From assembly GCA_015680685.1 (NCBI GenBank), contig MNCI01005010.1, positions 432,509 to 496,508 of the forward strand: a stretch of DNA of 64,000 bases, in the 5' to 3' direction. The stretch comes from Gnetum montanum (taxonomy: Eukaryota; Streptophyta; Gnetopsida; Gnetales; Gnetaceae). Shown one piece after another: positions 21,892 to 33,650 of this stretch. How positions within the stretch are numbered: the first letter of the stretch is position 1; each line of letters starts with the position of its first letter. A program made the position numbers and the translations under genes. The notes under the pieces are model-generated. The model was not told where the DNA came from, did no database searches, and saw only the letters and a list, made by a program, of their open reading frames with translations.

Positions 21892-22776
21892 TTATGAGTG
21901 GAAAATACCCCTATGCTCAGCCATATGAATCACTAAGCATCCCCATGCTATCTGGTCAAATTCCATCGATTCTATGTCCTTTGACACACTAGCCTCTAGG
22001 AAGTGAACTTGCCCTAATAGTCATTCATTGTCTTTCCAATTACACTTGTGATATGCAAAGGTATGATTAAGTGTAATTGAGGTATATAATTTTTATTATT
22101 TTTTATGTTTTACGTTTTGGATGCTTAAAATAAAGGATGAAATGAATGAAGTAATTTAATTTCTAATTTAACATAACTAACCAATGTCTAACTAATTCTA
22201 ACATAAGCATCTAATCTAACTTTCTATACATATCTTGAACACGTATAACACTTCTAGGTTACCAAACAATTAAGCGTTATTAGGATTACAAAGCATCATG
22301 TGCATGCTAGAAGTGGTCATAGTTATGTGCTTAATTAATTGTTATTTAATCTGCTAAATTTAGTTTAATTACTTAAAGCATTAAATAAATTTGTTGAAAA
22401 CATTGAATCCATAAAGAAAATATTTAATTTAGCCAAAGTGCTACAAGGTTTATCAAAAAGCTTATCTTTATTGCTGCACATACTACCATGCTCAGGTACA
22501 ATAATGTTTGAACAAAGATCTGTACACTCAATGACTTCTGCTACGGGAACTTGAGAAAATATTCTAACTCTAGGGAAGAAAAATTATAAGAGCTCTACTA
22601 TGCTATGACTAATATGACTCAAAACCATGCAGCCAAGTGTTATATTTATAGACCAGCACATACTCCATGATATCAGATATCCAACATTGCTTCTAGGTCC
22701 TTGATATCAGGTATTTGATATCAAGGCTTCCATATTTAGTATTCAATATTAGAGCTAGATAAAATACACTTCATCA
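21892..22776 (-). repeat. T2 3' LTR
   Basis: Aligns almost end to end with 30110-31008. Shared blocks include CTAATAGTCATTCATTGTC, GCATCATGTGCATGCT and AGTGTTATATTTATAG. The minus-strand start (TGATGAAGTGT) follows the polypurine tract. An AT-rich TATA-like stretch is present in both copies. Confidence 0.85.
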
Positions 22777-22787
22777 TACCCCCATGA
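22777..22787 (-). other. T2 polypurine tract
   Basis: The minus strand reads CATGGGGGTA directly before the 3' LTR start, a short purine-rich tract suited to plus-strand priming. It fixes orientation and LTR edge. Confidence 0.65.
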
Positions 22788-24760
22788 TTGAATGAAAACT
22801 TGTCCTTGAGTGAAAAAAAGGATTAACAAGTCCTTGACAAAATATTCAGAAGGTATGTGATTATTAACTAATATGCAAATTGAATTAAATGAAATAGAAA
22901 AATTCTATGTGCATAAGTATATGGATTTACAATATTTTACAAAATTGGATGCTCATGACAATGGAATTAAACACCCTAGCCAAAACTAATATCCAACTCC
23001 TTTGATAGCTAAAGAACGAGGGAGAAGATTCAATGATTAGGAAGGGGCCTCTTCGCATGGTGTTGTTGCTTATTCCTTGGTAAAGATGGTCCCACCTCTA
23101 GTCCACACTTCCCACTACAATCCCAATAGAATCATGGATTAGTATGCAATGTGCAACTTATAGCTTTTAGGTATCTTGTTCCATTAGCAGTTAGACTCGA
23201 TTATGTTGTGATTATAGTGAATTGGTTCTTTTAATAGCATTTAGCCGAAAGACTAAAAAATGGGATGAAATTAATTAGTCCTTTCTTAAATTTTGAAAAG
23301 CCTAAATATGATGAAATACTTGAAGAGGGTTAAAGAATTGACAATAAAAAAGATAGGATTTCACTAAAAAACATTGTAAAGATGTGTACAATTGGATGTT
23401 ATCGATGACACATGCAAAAGGAGTTGATTGTGAGAATGTCTAAGGATAAAGAACTTAACTAATCCAACCAAAGGGTATGCAAGTGGGTCCTCCCTAAAGT
23501 AAGCACATGTCCTTGTTGCCCTTATATATCCTCAAACCAAGGAGTCCATAGGTCCCATGGGTGATTCATGCTTACAAAAAGTTAAGTATGAAAACTTAGA
23601 AGAAACTACCTAAGAATTTTGACACATCAAACCAAGACATCGAATAAGCACATGAAGACTAGTAATGAGGTGAGCCATGGAATGCATAGATGGATAAGAG
23701 AGAGAAAGTGGAATGGACTTTCTGATTAAGATCACATGAAGTCCCTCATGAATTTTATGGTTAAATGACTTCATAAAATTTTTCCTTAGTCCAAACAAAA
23801 ACCAACCATTTCAGTGATTTTTCATCACCACTCTAAGACCAATCCATCCTACCTTGAGACACAAGAGTGCTCCCATAGAACAACCATCATTCCTTATTTA
23901 AGAAGAAATGAGAAGTAAGAAGTGAGAAAGGGCCTTAGTTAGAGGGGACCTTCAAGCATCAATAACATGTCTTTCTAGTTTCATAACCAATGCTTGTAGC
24001 TCATTTATTTTTTCTAAGGTTTGTGCTTTGAATTTCCATCATTTTTTTTACATTGAATTTTTGGATGGGAATGACACCATGCAAAGACTTATTTAACTTC
24101 CTATTATTGGTCAACATAGAATGGTAAAAAATCCATGAAAACACTAATCCATCCATGTAAGTACAAGAGTACAAAGAGTATTATGTCCCCTTGAAGTCAC
24201 ACCCTATTTAAACCTTTGAATCCTTTCCAATTCTAGAAACTACCAAGGTCACAAGTTCATTAAAGTTTTATTAATGAAAAGGGACCTCACACTTCCAGAA
24301 TCAGAAACACCATAGAGCTTGTGGATAGGTGGATGACATGGACTCACTACCTATTACATGAAAAAGAAACTATGTTTTAGTTATCAGTAACAAAATTCAA
24401 AGCTAAATCCAGAAACTAACAATCAAATACTTGAATAGCACATGCCCACATCAAGCAAACCGCACTATACCTAGTTGGTAATAAGGTATGTTATTATTAG
24501 AACATAATAAGAAAATCACACGAAAATAAATAAAAATATAAAATAAATTATAAAATATTCAAGAAAAATAAAATGTACTAATGATATTGTCAAATAAACA
24601 TTAGAAAAAATTAATAAAGTAAATACAAAAAGGTTTAAGATAAAGAATGCGTAAAACAAAAAGTTGTAAAAATAACAAGGTGAAAAACAAAAACATGTAA
24701 AAAAAGGATGAAATACTAAGGAGCTACTTATATGATTAGCATGGATGGTCATCTCCCCCA
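22788..24760 (-). other. T2 long 3' non-coding region
   Basis: Nearly 2 kb between the integrase C-terminus and the polypurine tract has no recognisable coding domain. Tat/Ogre elements often have long non-coding or extra-ORF regions here. The AT-rich open stretch at 24516-24761 is low-complexity and not considered a gene. Confidence 0.45.
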
Positions 24761-24763
24761 TGA

Positions 24764-26230
24764 CTATTTTAAAAGAAGGAGATCCAAAAAATCACTGGCT
24801 TTCTTATACTCATGAAAAGGTTTAATTTGTTGCATGTTGACTAGTTGTTTCTTATTTGGACTCTTAGGTTTGTAGATCAACATGGCTTTAGAAAGAAAAG
24901 TTTCAGAAATAATGTAAGGTCCTTTCCACAATGTTTGGAACTTGGTTTGTAGTGGCACATGTGAAGTTCAAATAGAGGACCTTATCTCCTAGTTGAAATT
25001 TGACTTTCCTAATTCTAAGATCATGCATTGTTTGTTAAATGTCTTGTGCAACTCATTAGATGACAAGGCCACTAATTAGTTTTCATCTAGCAAGTTGAGA
25101 TTCATTAATCTTTCTTTTTGTGCTAGACTTAAGTCAAGGTCAAGGTCATAGGTTGTGAAAAGTGTACAGATTTTGGATTGAATACGAAGAGTTGGCAATT
25201 TTCCATACACTAGCTTATAGAGAGAGTAGCCTATAGGGAGTTTCCAGGTGGAGTGATAGGCCCAAAGGCATCATTGAGTTTCATGATCTAGTCCCTTTTA
25301 TATTTGCTAACTATTCTTATTAAGATCTTAGTGATTTTTCTATTTGTAACCTCATCTGGACCATTGGCTTGGGGATGATAAGGTGTTATAAATTTATGCT
25401 CAACCCCCCCCCCCCCCAAGCATTGCATGAGCTTCGAAAAGGTAGTGCCTATAAACTAGGTTTCATTATCAAAAATTAATGCACATGGCACACCAAACCT
25501 ATTTACAACATTCTATTGTACAAACTGAGAAGCAGTAGAAGATGTATAGTTGGTGATGGCTATTACTTCTATCCATTTCATACAATAGTTAACAATGACT
25601 ATGATGTACACCTTTTTATTTAACATGGATGTGATGAAATATATGAATTCAATGCCCCAAATTTTGAAGGGTTCTAGTGGTTGAATCCACTATTAAGTTT
25701 CCTACATTCAAACAATCATTCCACTATCACATTTCCAATGCTCAAGAAATTTGACAAATTGGTGAGCAACCCTAAAAAGTGTTAACTAGCAATATCCTAC
25801 CATCAAGATGTTAATGGGTATGCATATCCTTGCATTGTGGCCCCCACAAGGACCCTCATAAGCATCGTGGAGAACACATAGTTGATCAACATTAGGGACA
25901 CACCAATGAACTAGGCCATTAGTGTACATCTTATGGAGATGCCTATTGATCTCCATGAAGTGTTTTCCTTAGTGAAGAAACTATTATTTCTTTTGGTAGT
26001 CCAACTCTTGTGGCATTTCGTTAGTAAGAACATAGGTGATAATTCCATCGTATCATTTAGGCTTAGTGGGCATTTTTTCAATTATAGCCCTAGCTTCATA
26101 AGGAAACTAATTAGACATTGGGCTTTTTTCCTCTTTGTTATCCCATCACAACCAAGACAACTAGTCAGTAATCACATTCTTAGTTCCCTTCTAATCTACC
26201 ATTGTAAGATTGAATTCTTACAAGTTCACT
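24764..26230 (-). pseudogene. T2 integrase
   Basis: On the minus strand, core pieces read VNYCMKWIEVIAITNYTSSTA and FGVPCALIFDNET (about 25470-25600). The first catalytic Asp (family 'VDY.TKW') is Asn, while the second (DN) is kept. The AQKERL-type helix lies near 25080-25140. The C-terminal domain is clear as KFQTLWKGPYIISE (24915-24957) and QLVNMQQIKPFHEY (about 24800-24850). A run of 14 cytosines (25404-25417) interrupts the frame between the second Asp and the missing Glu region. Confidence 0.7.
25404..25417. repeat. Homopolymer C14
   Basis: Fourteen consecutive C on the plus strand (G on the coding strand of the T2 integrase). Unusual in this AT-rich window. A sequencing or assembly artefact in its length is possible. 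Confidence 0.9.
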
Positions 26231-26239
26231 AGCCACCAT

Positions 26240-27652
26240 ATGACATGCGGCCTCACTATTGGCTTATTCATCAGGAAGCTAATTGCACTATGATTTGTGT
26301 GTACAAATACCTTGTATCCAAGCATATAGTGCTTGAACTTCTTTATAGCATATACCATTTTCATTAGTTCTTTTTCCATTATGGTGTAATTCAGCTATGT
26401 GCCCATAATGCTTTGAATTTCATAGTGGATGTAATATAGACATTTCTTGTCATCTAACTATGTAAGAACAACCCCAAGGCATAATTTGATTTATCCATCA
26501 GAACATGAGATGGTCTAGACTAATTTGGTGCTCATAGAATTGGAGTTTCTACAAGTTTCTCCTTCAACTATTGGAATGCATTTTTACATTTGTTGATCCA
26601 AAAAAATGGAGCATCTTTCTTTGTTAGCTAGACCAATGATTTTGTAATCTTAGAGAAATTCTCTATGCATATTTTGTCGTAACCAATGTGTCCAAGGAAT
26701 GACTAGACATCTTTTATAGTTTCTAGTTGATGGGTAATTCCTTAGATGACCCTAATCTTATTAGGGTAGACCTCAATCCTTGCTTGTAAAATTCTATGCC
26801 CCAACATAATGCCCTCCTGGACCATTAGATGGCACTTCTATCAATTAAACTAAAGATTGATCTTCATAGATCTATTGAGCACTTGCTCGAGATAATCCAG
26901 GGCTTTCTCAAATGTAGCCCCATAGGTGGAGAATTCATCCATGAATACTTCCACATTGCTACTAATTTGCTACTAACAAATACTCAAGACTATGCATTGG
27001 AGTGTTGCAAGAGCATTACATAGATCGAAAGGTAGCCTTCGATATGCAAAAGTTTCCCATGGACTTGTGAATGTTGTTTTGGCCTAATCCTCTAGTGCAA
27101 TTTGGATTTGGTTATAGCCATTATAGCCATCCAAAAAACTATAATTGCAATGCCCATAAATGGTGTCCAACACTTGATCCACAAATGACAATGGAAAATG
27201 ATCTTTGAATGTTGCCATATTCAATAGCTAGAATTCAATGTAGACCCAACACTTATCACCTTTCTTTGGCATAATCATGAGTGGACGAACCACTTACTAT
27301 CTGTAATGAGATAGATAAACCCTACCTTAAGGAGTTGTTCAATTTTCTCTTTGATGATTTATTTTAATTTGGGATTCAACTACTACTGCAGCTATCTATT
27401 TGGCTTTGTGGCGAAATTAGTGTAGATATTATGCTGGCATATCCTAGGATCAATCCCTATGAGTTTAGGATATGACCAAGCAAAGGCTATTAACCATTTA
27501 TTGATCACATTTAGCAACATATCCTTTTTTTTAGGAGAAATATTTGCATTGCTTATTACCAAATTTGCATTTTTCAAGAATGCATATTCCATGTTGGTAG
27601 GTAGAGTTTTCAACTCAAGGGGCTCTTGTTTAAAATTTTTAGGAATTTCCAA
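26240..27652 (-). pseudogene. T2 RNase H and reverse transcriptase
   Basis: Minus strand. An 86-residue frame (27392-27652) carries the RT N-terminal extension typical of Tat/Ogre pol: LELKTLPTNMEYAFL, SPKKKDMLLNVINKW, AFAWSYPKLIGIDPRICQH. The palm region and RNase H follow to about 26240 in shifted frames, with pieces matching 'R.LPFGL.NA' and 'KF..YLLG'. Stops are frequent and the catalytic DD pair could not be verified. Confidence 0.65.
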
Positions 27653-27913
27653 CTCTTACCAATTGGTATTATGAATTTTATCAATAACGAGCTGGTAATG
27701 AACTTGATCTAGTTCATCCATGCCTTTTACACAGGCACATGTTAGGCTCTTAGTAGGTTCCATGCAAAGTGTTGAGCTACTCTCAAGGCTAGCTGTTAAC
27801 CACTGGGTGCCCTCTTGCTTTGTGACTGCTACATATAGGTACCTTTGGATTTTAGATATATCAACACATTGAATGCATGCTTTAATAGATACACTATTAA
27901 AAATCCATAGTTT

Positions 27914-28504
27914 CTACACATAGTTGCACCCTGTATCACTATACATGATGCATGGAACTTTCTTCCTCTTGATCTTTTCGAATGCACTTTCTTTAGAGAT
28001 TTTGAGGAAAAGATCTTGGATCCTCAATTGTGCATCAACGGTGCTCAGCCAAGCCCTTCCCATGATGATTGGAAAGTCCCCCTTGCAATTGTTCACTTGG
28101 ATTACTAGAAATTCAATGGGGTAGGACCATTCACAAATGGTGATTAAAATGTCCTTCATCAATCCCAAGGGAATAGTGATGGATTGATCAGCCAACTCAA
28201 GATGGATATTTCTCTTCTTAAGTGAAGGCAAGTCCTAAGCTTTATAAATCTCATGGAAAATCAGATTAACACTAGAGCATGAATCTAGAAGAGCCTTGCA
28301 AGGCTCATTCCCAACAATTTGAAGGTAAATAAGGGGACTTCTAGAATCAAATAGTTTTCTAGGAAGGTGCCCAACTTTTATCCAATTAGTTACCACATGA
28401 GTTAACATAATGGTATGCAGTTTGGAAGGTGTTTCATTTGAAGGAAACTCGAATAGATTAGGTGCAAAAAAATATGGAGAAGGAAGGTTGCCAACTACAG
28501 GCAT
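27914..28504 (-). pseudogene. T2 aspartic protease
   Basis: Two minus-strand frames (28235-28504 and 27914-28231) together make a retropepsin: ALLDSCSSVNLIFHEIYKA, a stop, then LELADQSITIPLGLMKDILI and IIMGRAWLSTVDAQL. The active site reads DSC instead of DSG. Only one stop separates the two halves, so this is the best-preserved part of T2. Confidence 0.7.
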
Positions 28505-30080
28505 ATGTAAGGATTTACTTAGGCTATTGGTTTAGAAGAAAGGTCTTTTTCATGATCTAGGTTTTGAACTACTTGGTTGAGGAGTTGGTTGTAAGTTAAT
28601 AGCCCTCGTTGGATTGCATTATTACAGCTGAGGCAAAATTTATCCCTGCATTGAAAGAGTAGGTGGTAACTAAGTTAAGGGTGGAGGAACATATGTAGAA
28701 GGATGATAGAGATATGGGATTTCCCTTCTCAGAGATGGAGAATGAGTTCTGTAATACTCTAGAGGGTAATAGTGATGTTAGAAGGTGGTGTGACTAGAAC
28801 AACCACGTAGAGAAATGAATTCCTAAACATAGTACCCATATGGATCTAGTTGCTGGTAAGGGTACTACTAGCTTAGTGGTAGCATCCCCTATTACTATGG
28901 ATATTGCCACTATTAGTACTACTCATACGATTGTGATGGAGCTTCACTTGGATACTAAGTTTGTTGGTGGTGGAACTGTTTAGGATTGCCTTGAGGATAA
29001 GGCAATCTTCTAGGTGCCTACCTCATTGCCAATCTAGGATTTAGTGCGTACACCCCAGATTCTTGCAAGTATAATATAATGAAGAAAGATCCCTTAGGAT
29101 GTTCATAATGGTAGATGTCACACCCACCGTCATCATCTGATTTAGTCTCCACAACTTCTTCTATTGTAGAAGCTTTGCCCTTATCCCTTTAGTAGGCATA
29201 TTCAGGTTCTTTCTACCTTCTGAGATCATGATCACTACTCCTCTCTTGATTCTTCTGCAATTTCCACCACCATGGTGTCTACTCCATAGTCATAGGGGAT
29301 GCTACCACTATGACTACTGGCTTAGTGGTAGCATCCCCTATGACTATGGTAGTGGTAGGATTTCCACCACCATGGTGTCTACCACTACCTCTATGCTTGT
29401 CACGAAAACATTTGTCCATTTTCTTATCACCCTGATGCTTACCCAAGCCCCTACTTTGACTCCTACTTTTTCTTGAACCTGCATTGTTAATAGTGAACTT
29501 CAAATTTAGGTTCACATCCCCATCACCAATAGGTGGAGAATATTCATGTTAATAACCCCTAGAGGGAGGATCCTCATTTTCATTTTGATTTAGTAGGAAC
29601 AAGGGGCTGGTAAACCATTTCCCGTTCAAATCCTCATGATGCTTCTCCTGGTGTCAATCTCTCCTACATTGTGTTTCAGTGGGATAGTAGTCATGGTAGT
29701 CATGGTCATGCACAACCTACTCTTCTTGAACATCCTAGATGCCCAACCTCCTAAGAGTTTTGAGTAGAATCTTGGGCATAGACTGATTAGGAGGCATTAC
29801 AATGTTGTCCTCCATATCTCTCCACTTCATTTATTCATCTTGATGCAGGATGAAGGTGAATTTAGGCACATACTCATTTAGATGAGTATATACCACCCTA
29901 CATTCTTAAGGAACTATTAGTTTAGTATCATTGTGCTTGTGAGAAGAAGAAATTTTGTAATTACAATAAGATATCAATGTGGTTAAATTATTATATTTAT
30001 TTTGAGAATGATTTTGACCTTAGGGTTCATCCAATGATGTTAATGATTTTCATTATGCCTAGATAGTGCACGTTTCAACA
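28505..30080 (-). pseudogene. T2 gag
   Basis: Minus-strand frames between primer-binding site and protease include IVMPPNQSMPKILLKTLRRL (about 29740-29800), a basic Arg/Lys/Gly/His-rich piece (SRSQSRGLGKHQGDKKMDK, about 29400-29465) and an acidic piece with DDDGGCD (about 29125-29145). The basic segment is a plausible nucleic-acid-binding tail. No CCHC knuckle is seen. Confidence 0.5.
29259..29380. repeat. Perfect 27-bp hairpin flanked by direct repeats, in T2 gag
   Basis: Arm 29284-29310 and arm 29323-29349 are exact reverse complements (27 of 27 by eye) with a 12-base loop. They are flanked by two direct copies of TTTCCACCACCATGGTGTCT (from 29264 and from 29360). A further direct copy of the arm with one change lies near 28873-28902. 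The arms begin CCATAGTCATAGGGGATGCT. Confidence 0.9.
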
Positions 30081-30090
30081 AAAAAAAACA

Positions 30091-30108
30091 TCCTTGGCAA
30101 TAGCACCA
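30091..30108 (-). other. T2 primer-binding site (tRNA-Asp type)
   Basis: Minus strand TGGTGCTATTGCCAAGGA, one base after the 5' LTR. It closely matches the plant TGGCGCCGTTGCCGGGGA site complementary to tRNA-Asp. The differences are all C-to-T or G-to-A transitions. Confidence 0.75.
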
Positions 30109-30109
30109 A

Positions 30110-31008
30110 TGATGAGCTATGAATACCCCTACGCTCAACCATATGAATCACCAAGCATTCACGTGTGATCCAATTGAATTTTGTGGACTCTATGTCTTTT
30201 GGTACACTAGCCTCGAGGAAGTGAACTTGCCCTAATAGTCATTCATTGTCCTCCTAATTACAATTGTGATATGCAGAGGTATGATTAATTGTAATTGAGG
30301 CATATGATTTTTATTATTTTTTATGTTTTATGTTTTTGGTGGTTAAAATAAAGGATGAAAGAAATCAAGTAATTTAATTTTTAATTTAACCTAACTAACT
30401 AACCAATGTCTAACTAATCCTAACATAAGCATCTAGTCCCACCTTTTGTACACATCCTAAACACATATAAGGTTGCTGGATTACCAAATGTTAAGCATTA
30501 GTAGGATTACCAAGCATCATGTGCATGCTCGAAGTAGTCATGGTTATGTGCTTAATTAATTGCTATTTGATCTAGCTTAGTTTAGCTAAATTTAGTTTAA
30601 TTACTTAAAGCATTAAATAAAATTTCTCAAAACATTAAATGCATAAAGAAAATATTTAATCTAACCGACGTGCTATAAGTTTTATCAGAAAGCTCATCTT
30701 TATTGCCGCATAGACTATTGTGCTCAGGTACAATGATGCTTGAACAAAGATCCATACACTTAATGACTACAGTTGCAGGCACTTGGGAAAATACTCTAAC
30801 TCTAGGGAAGAAAAACTACAAGTGATTTGCTATACTATGACTAATATGACTCAAAATCATGTGCCCAAGTGTTATATTTATAGGCCAACACACACTCTAC
30901 AATATTGTAGATCCGACATTGCTTCTAGATCCTTGATATTGGGTATTCGATATCAGAGCTCTGATACCAGTTATCTGATATTGGAGCTAGATAAAATACA
31001 CTCCATCT
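30110..31008 (-). repeat. T2 5' LTR
   Basis: 899 bases aligning with 21892-22776. The left edge TG is next to the primer-binding site. The right edge is by alignment (CTCCATCT against CTTCATCA). The open stretch 30783-31109 on the plus strand is not a gene but LTR plus T1 gag read in the wrong sense. Confidence 0.85.
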
Positions 31009-31110
31009 ATAGCTTCAAGCATCCTTCCATCAATGTCTTTAAGGATACTAGTTATCTTGTCATCCATTGCTTCCTAGATCTGGTCGACCTTCTAGGCCAA
31101 TTTTGTTAAG
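31009..31110 (-). pseudogene. T1 gag N-terminal coiled coil
   Basis: The minus strand reads LTKLA-stop-KVDQI-stop-EAMDDKITSILKDIDGRMLEAI, a heptad-like gag segment. It is separated from the rest of T1 gag by T2. Confidence 0.5.
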
Positions 31111-32279
31111 CCTTTTTGATCCTGATCTAATCTTCCATCAAGACACATGAGTATATGATTAAATGAGTTGTAAGATATGTATAAGACACATGAGTATAAT
31201 TCTTTGTAATGCTTTGTGATAGAACAATTAGATTTTCAATTTCCTGTTATTAATTTTCACATATGGTTTTCATATTTCTAGGTGACTTCTCACATTTTTA
31301 TATGATTTTTTTGGCAATTTTAACATATACTCTTACATTCCATCCGACATATATTACTTTCAATAAAGGAACTACAAAGTAATCCAAAGCAAATGAAATA
31401 AATTGATTGCTTGCATATCTTGTAACTCTTGATGGCAACTATAGTTGACAATTCTAATTAGCAAAGCCTTGATTTGGTTATTTATTAATACTTAGTCTAA
31501 TGTGATTCCTATGTCTTTATTGCAAAACAAAAGATTGCTGAATAGGGCCATAGTCTAAATTTCTATGTTTTGCAAGTTTTGCCTTATTTTAGACAAAATA
31601 TTTTCAAAAATATTAAACACAAGTTTTAAAAGACTTGAGAAATATTCTAAATCCCAATATAATGTTGTCTAAGATTTTTCCAATACATCATTGATCAACA
31701 TTGATCCTATTGGTTTAGATATCATTAGATGAAAAAAGGAAGAAGTCAAAATCATAGACTATATTTGCTCTGTGACAAATGCAACTAGTGGCTCTAACAT
31801 CATAGATGTTTGCATGATTTATCCATAGACAATAAAGAGAGCCAAATTGAGCATGATAAGGACTATGCCTTAACATTTTTGGTTAGTCATATAAATACAA
31901 ATCAATTTTTAATCAACTTTTAAGTTTTGCAATTGTTTTGGTAAAAGGCTATTGTTGTTTTTCTCCTTGAAATAGAACAAGGGCAATAATATTTGTAAAA
32001 AATGATTTTAAATAATGTTTCTAAATAGAACAAGGGTTTTTCTTTTACAAGGCAGGTACTCCTTTCTTGTGTATGACTTGTATATAGTTTTGGTAACGAC
32101 ATAAATGTCTTAAATTTAATCTTGATAGAAGTGCAAGGTTGAATAAATAATTTAAATCAACTTCTATGGATGAATTTGTTCAAATTTCAAAGAATTTTGG
32201 GGATAATAGTTAAGTTGAAAAAAAAATTGCCTTGAAAGAGATTTAGGAATTTTGCTCAAGATTGATGATTAAAAATTTA
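31111..32279. other. AT-rich sequence, no gene seen
   Basis: Probably the 5' leader or LTR of T1, or unrelated intergenic sequence. No terminal repeat, primer-binding site or coding domain was recognised. The open stretch 31920-32102 has no family resemblance. Confidence 0.35.
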
Positions 32280-32455
32280 GGAATTTTAATCTAAGATTTT
32301 TATAAATTTAACATGCAATGTAAAAATTTACATATATTTTAGGTAAAATTTTAAAGGTTGAAGGTATGGAATTTTAATCTACAGATTTTTATAAATTTAA
32401 CATGCAATGTAAAAATTTACATATATTTTAGGTAAAATTTTAAAGGTTGAAGGTA
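32280..32455. repeat. 88-bp tandem duplication
   Basis: Two adjacent units (32280-32367 and 32368-32455) beginning GGAATTTTAATCTA and ending GGTTGAAGGTA are almost identical, differing by about two or three bases. Such similarity in a decayed background points to a recent local duplication. Confidence 0.9.
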
Positions 32456-33650
32456 AAATTCACACCCTAAATAGGCATCCCCAGGGAGCTGAAGTAACAA
32501 ACAATCAGGAACCATGGCAATGGCATGTGCAGATTCGCAAATCCCATAAAATTTTTACTAACTGTACTGGACCACAAACAGAAGTGCATAAGATTCTGTC
32601 TGGAAACTTTTAATTTAATTTAAATTAAAAATAATGTTTAATAGTAGTAAAATGTAAAAAAAAAAATTAAAAATATTTGATTTAAAGATTTTATTATTTT
32701 GTAATTCACGTCCTCACCTACGAACCCGTTCCCGGTCTTTGCATATGCTTGCTTACCCAAACACGAATGGAATCGTGAATCCTTATTCCTGGGTTCCTGG
32801 GTTCCAAGAATCGGATTCATTTAATGCATAGTGTTTTATAGAATCTTTATGTTGCTCGTTGCATCAAAATATTTACGTTCAACGTTCTTGTGAAAGGCTT
32901 GTACGCCATCCTTCCCAAAATTTTCATGGTATTTCTCTGTTTTCTTTGCGCTCAGATCTATGAATAAAGCAGTAAGGTTGACTGCCTAATCGGAATTCCG
33001 TTTGAACCAGTTGAGACTGACTACTATATGAACGCTTATTTTTAAATAAAAAATCAAAGGTTTTAAATGGGATTTTTTTCCACTTCACTTAACTTGCTTA
33101 TTTATTTCTATTGTTTAAACGTCCCAACTCTGTTCAAATATTTTTCGGCAAATGAAACACTGGAATATATCCAAAAATACATCCGCCCTCAAACAACAAC
33201 CTTGACATGCATTTAGTTGCCGATATGTGATTTATCTATTAAAATAAAAAGTATTGTTTGCCCTACGGTGCCAAGTTGAGAGTAGGGAACTCAAGGACAT
33301 TCAGATACCGGTGGATAAGATTGGTTAATAAATGTAATGTACATTTGAGTTAAACTTTTTTAGGTTGAGTTTGTGAGGAGATGAAAATAAAATCTAGTTC
33401 TAAGAGTTGTTTAGTTGTCGTGTTGATTTGTATTTTAGAAGTGAAGGAAAGAAATTGAGGTTTGCTCCTGCACTCTCTGTTTGCCTGTTTTCTTTTTAAT
33501 TCTTCTTCTTCTTCTTTCAAAGAACTTATAACAGTAAAATTAGAAAGTAACAAGAAGGGATCGTTGGCATCCAAGCATAGCTTCAGCAAGGTAGAAAACC
33601 AGGTGCCAGAAAGAAGCCCTTATAAACAACAAGATATAACATAAAAAAGT
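32456..33650. other. Low-copy-looking non-coding island
   Basis: Less repetitive and in parts richer in G/C than its neighbours (for example 32700-32900). No similarity to any other part of the window and no retroelement motif. It contains A/T homopolymers, a (TTC)n tract (33502-33517) and no convincing ORF. The 60- to 79-residue frames at 33350-33644 lie on opposite strands of the same bases and neither resembles a known protein. It could be intergenic DNA or a fragment of a gene's flanking region. Confidence 0.4.

Larger units (their letters stand above)
21892..31008 (-). mobile_element. T2: Tat/Ogre-like Ty3/gypsy element, full length, decayed
   Basis: A 9.1-kb minus-strand element with two LTRs (21892-22776 and 30110-31008), a polypurine tract at the 3' LTR, a tRNA-Asp-type primer-binding site at the 5' LTR, and gag, protease, RT, RNase H and integrase in order. 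It sits in T1 gag. Flanks TTAGT (21887-21891) and ATAGC (31009-31013) agree in three of five bases, so any target duplication is eroded. All ORFs carry stops. Confidence 0.8.
1856..31110 (-). mobile_element. Outer Tat/Ogre-like Ty3/gypsy element T1 (host of nested insertions)
   Basis: Minus-strand pieces of one element are recognised in the correct order: gag N-terminal coiled coil (31009-31110), further gag (about 21000-21891), protease with a DSG triad (20840-20848), reverse transcriptase (19130-20010), RNase H split into 18939-19130 and 3090-3422, and integrase (1856-3060). Two later elements interrupt it, T2 (21892-31008) in gag and G1 (3423-18933) in RNase H. Removing G1 joins the frame to read LGCKIFIHT, the expected strand of RNase H. 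The LTRs of T1 are not identified and may lie outside the window or be lost. Every domain carries stops. Confidence 0.65.

Noticed and set aside
24516-24761. 81-residue membrane-like minus-strand frame
   Set aside because: Low-complexity AT-rich sequence in the T2 3' non-coding region. Hydrophobicity follows from composition.
25933-26232. 99-residue plus-strand frame
   Set aside because: Antisense to T2 pol; no motif of its own.
33350-33644. Candidate first exon or small gene in the low-copy island
   Set aside because: Overlapping frames on opposite strands, no splice or motif support.
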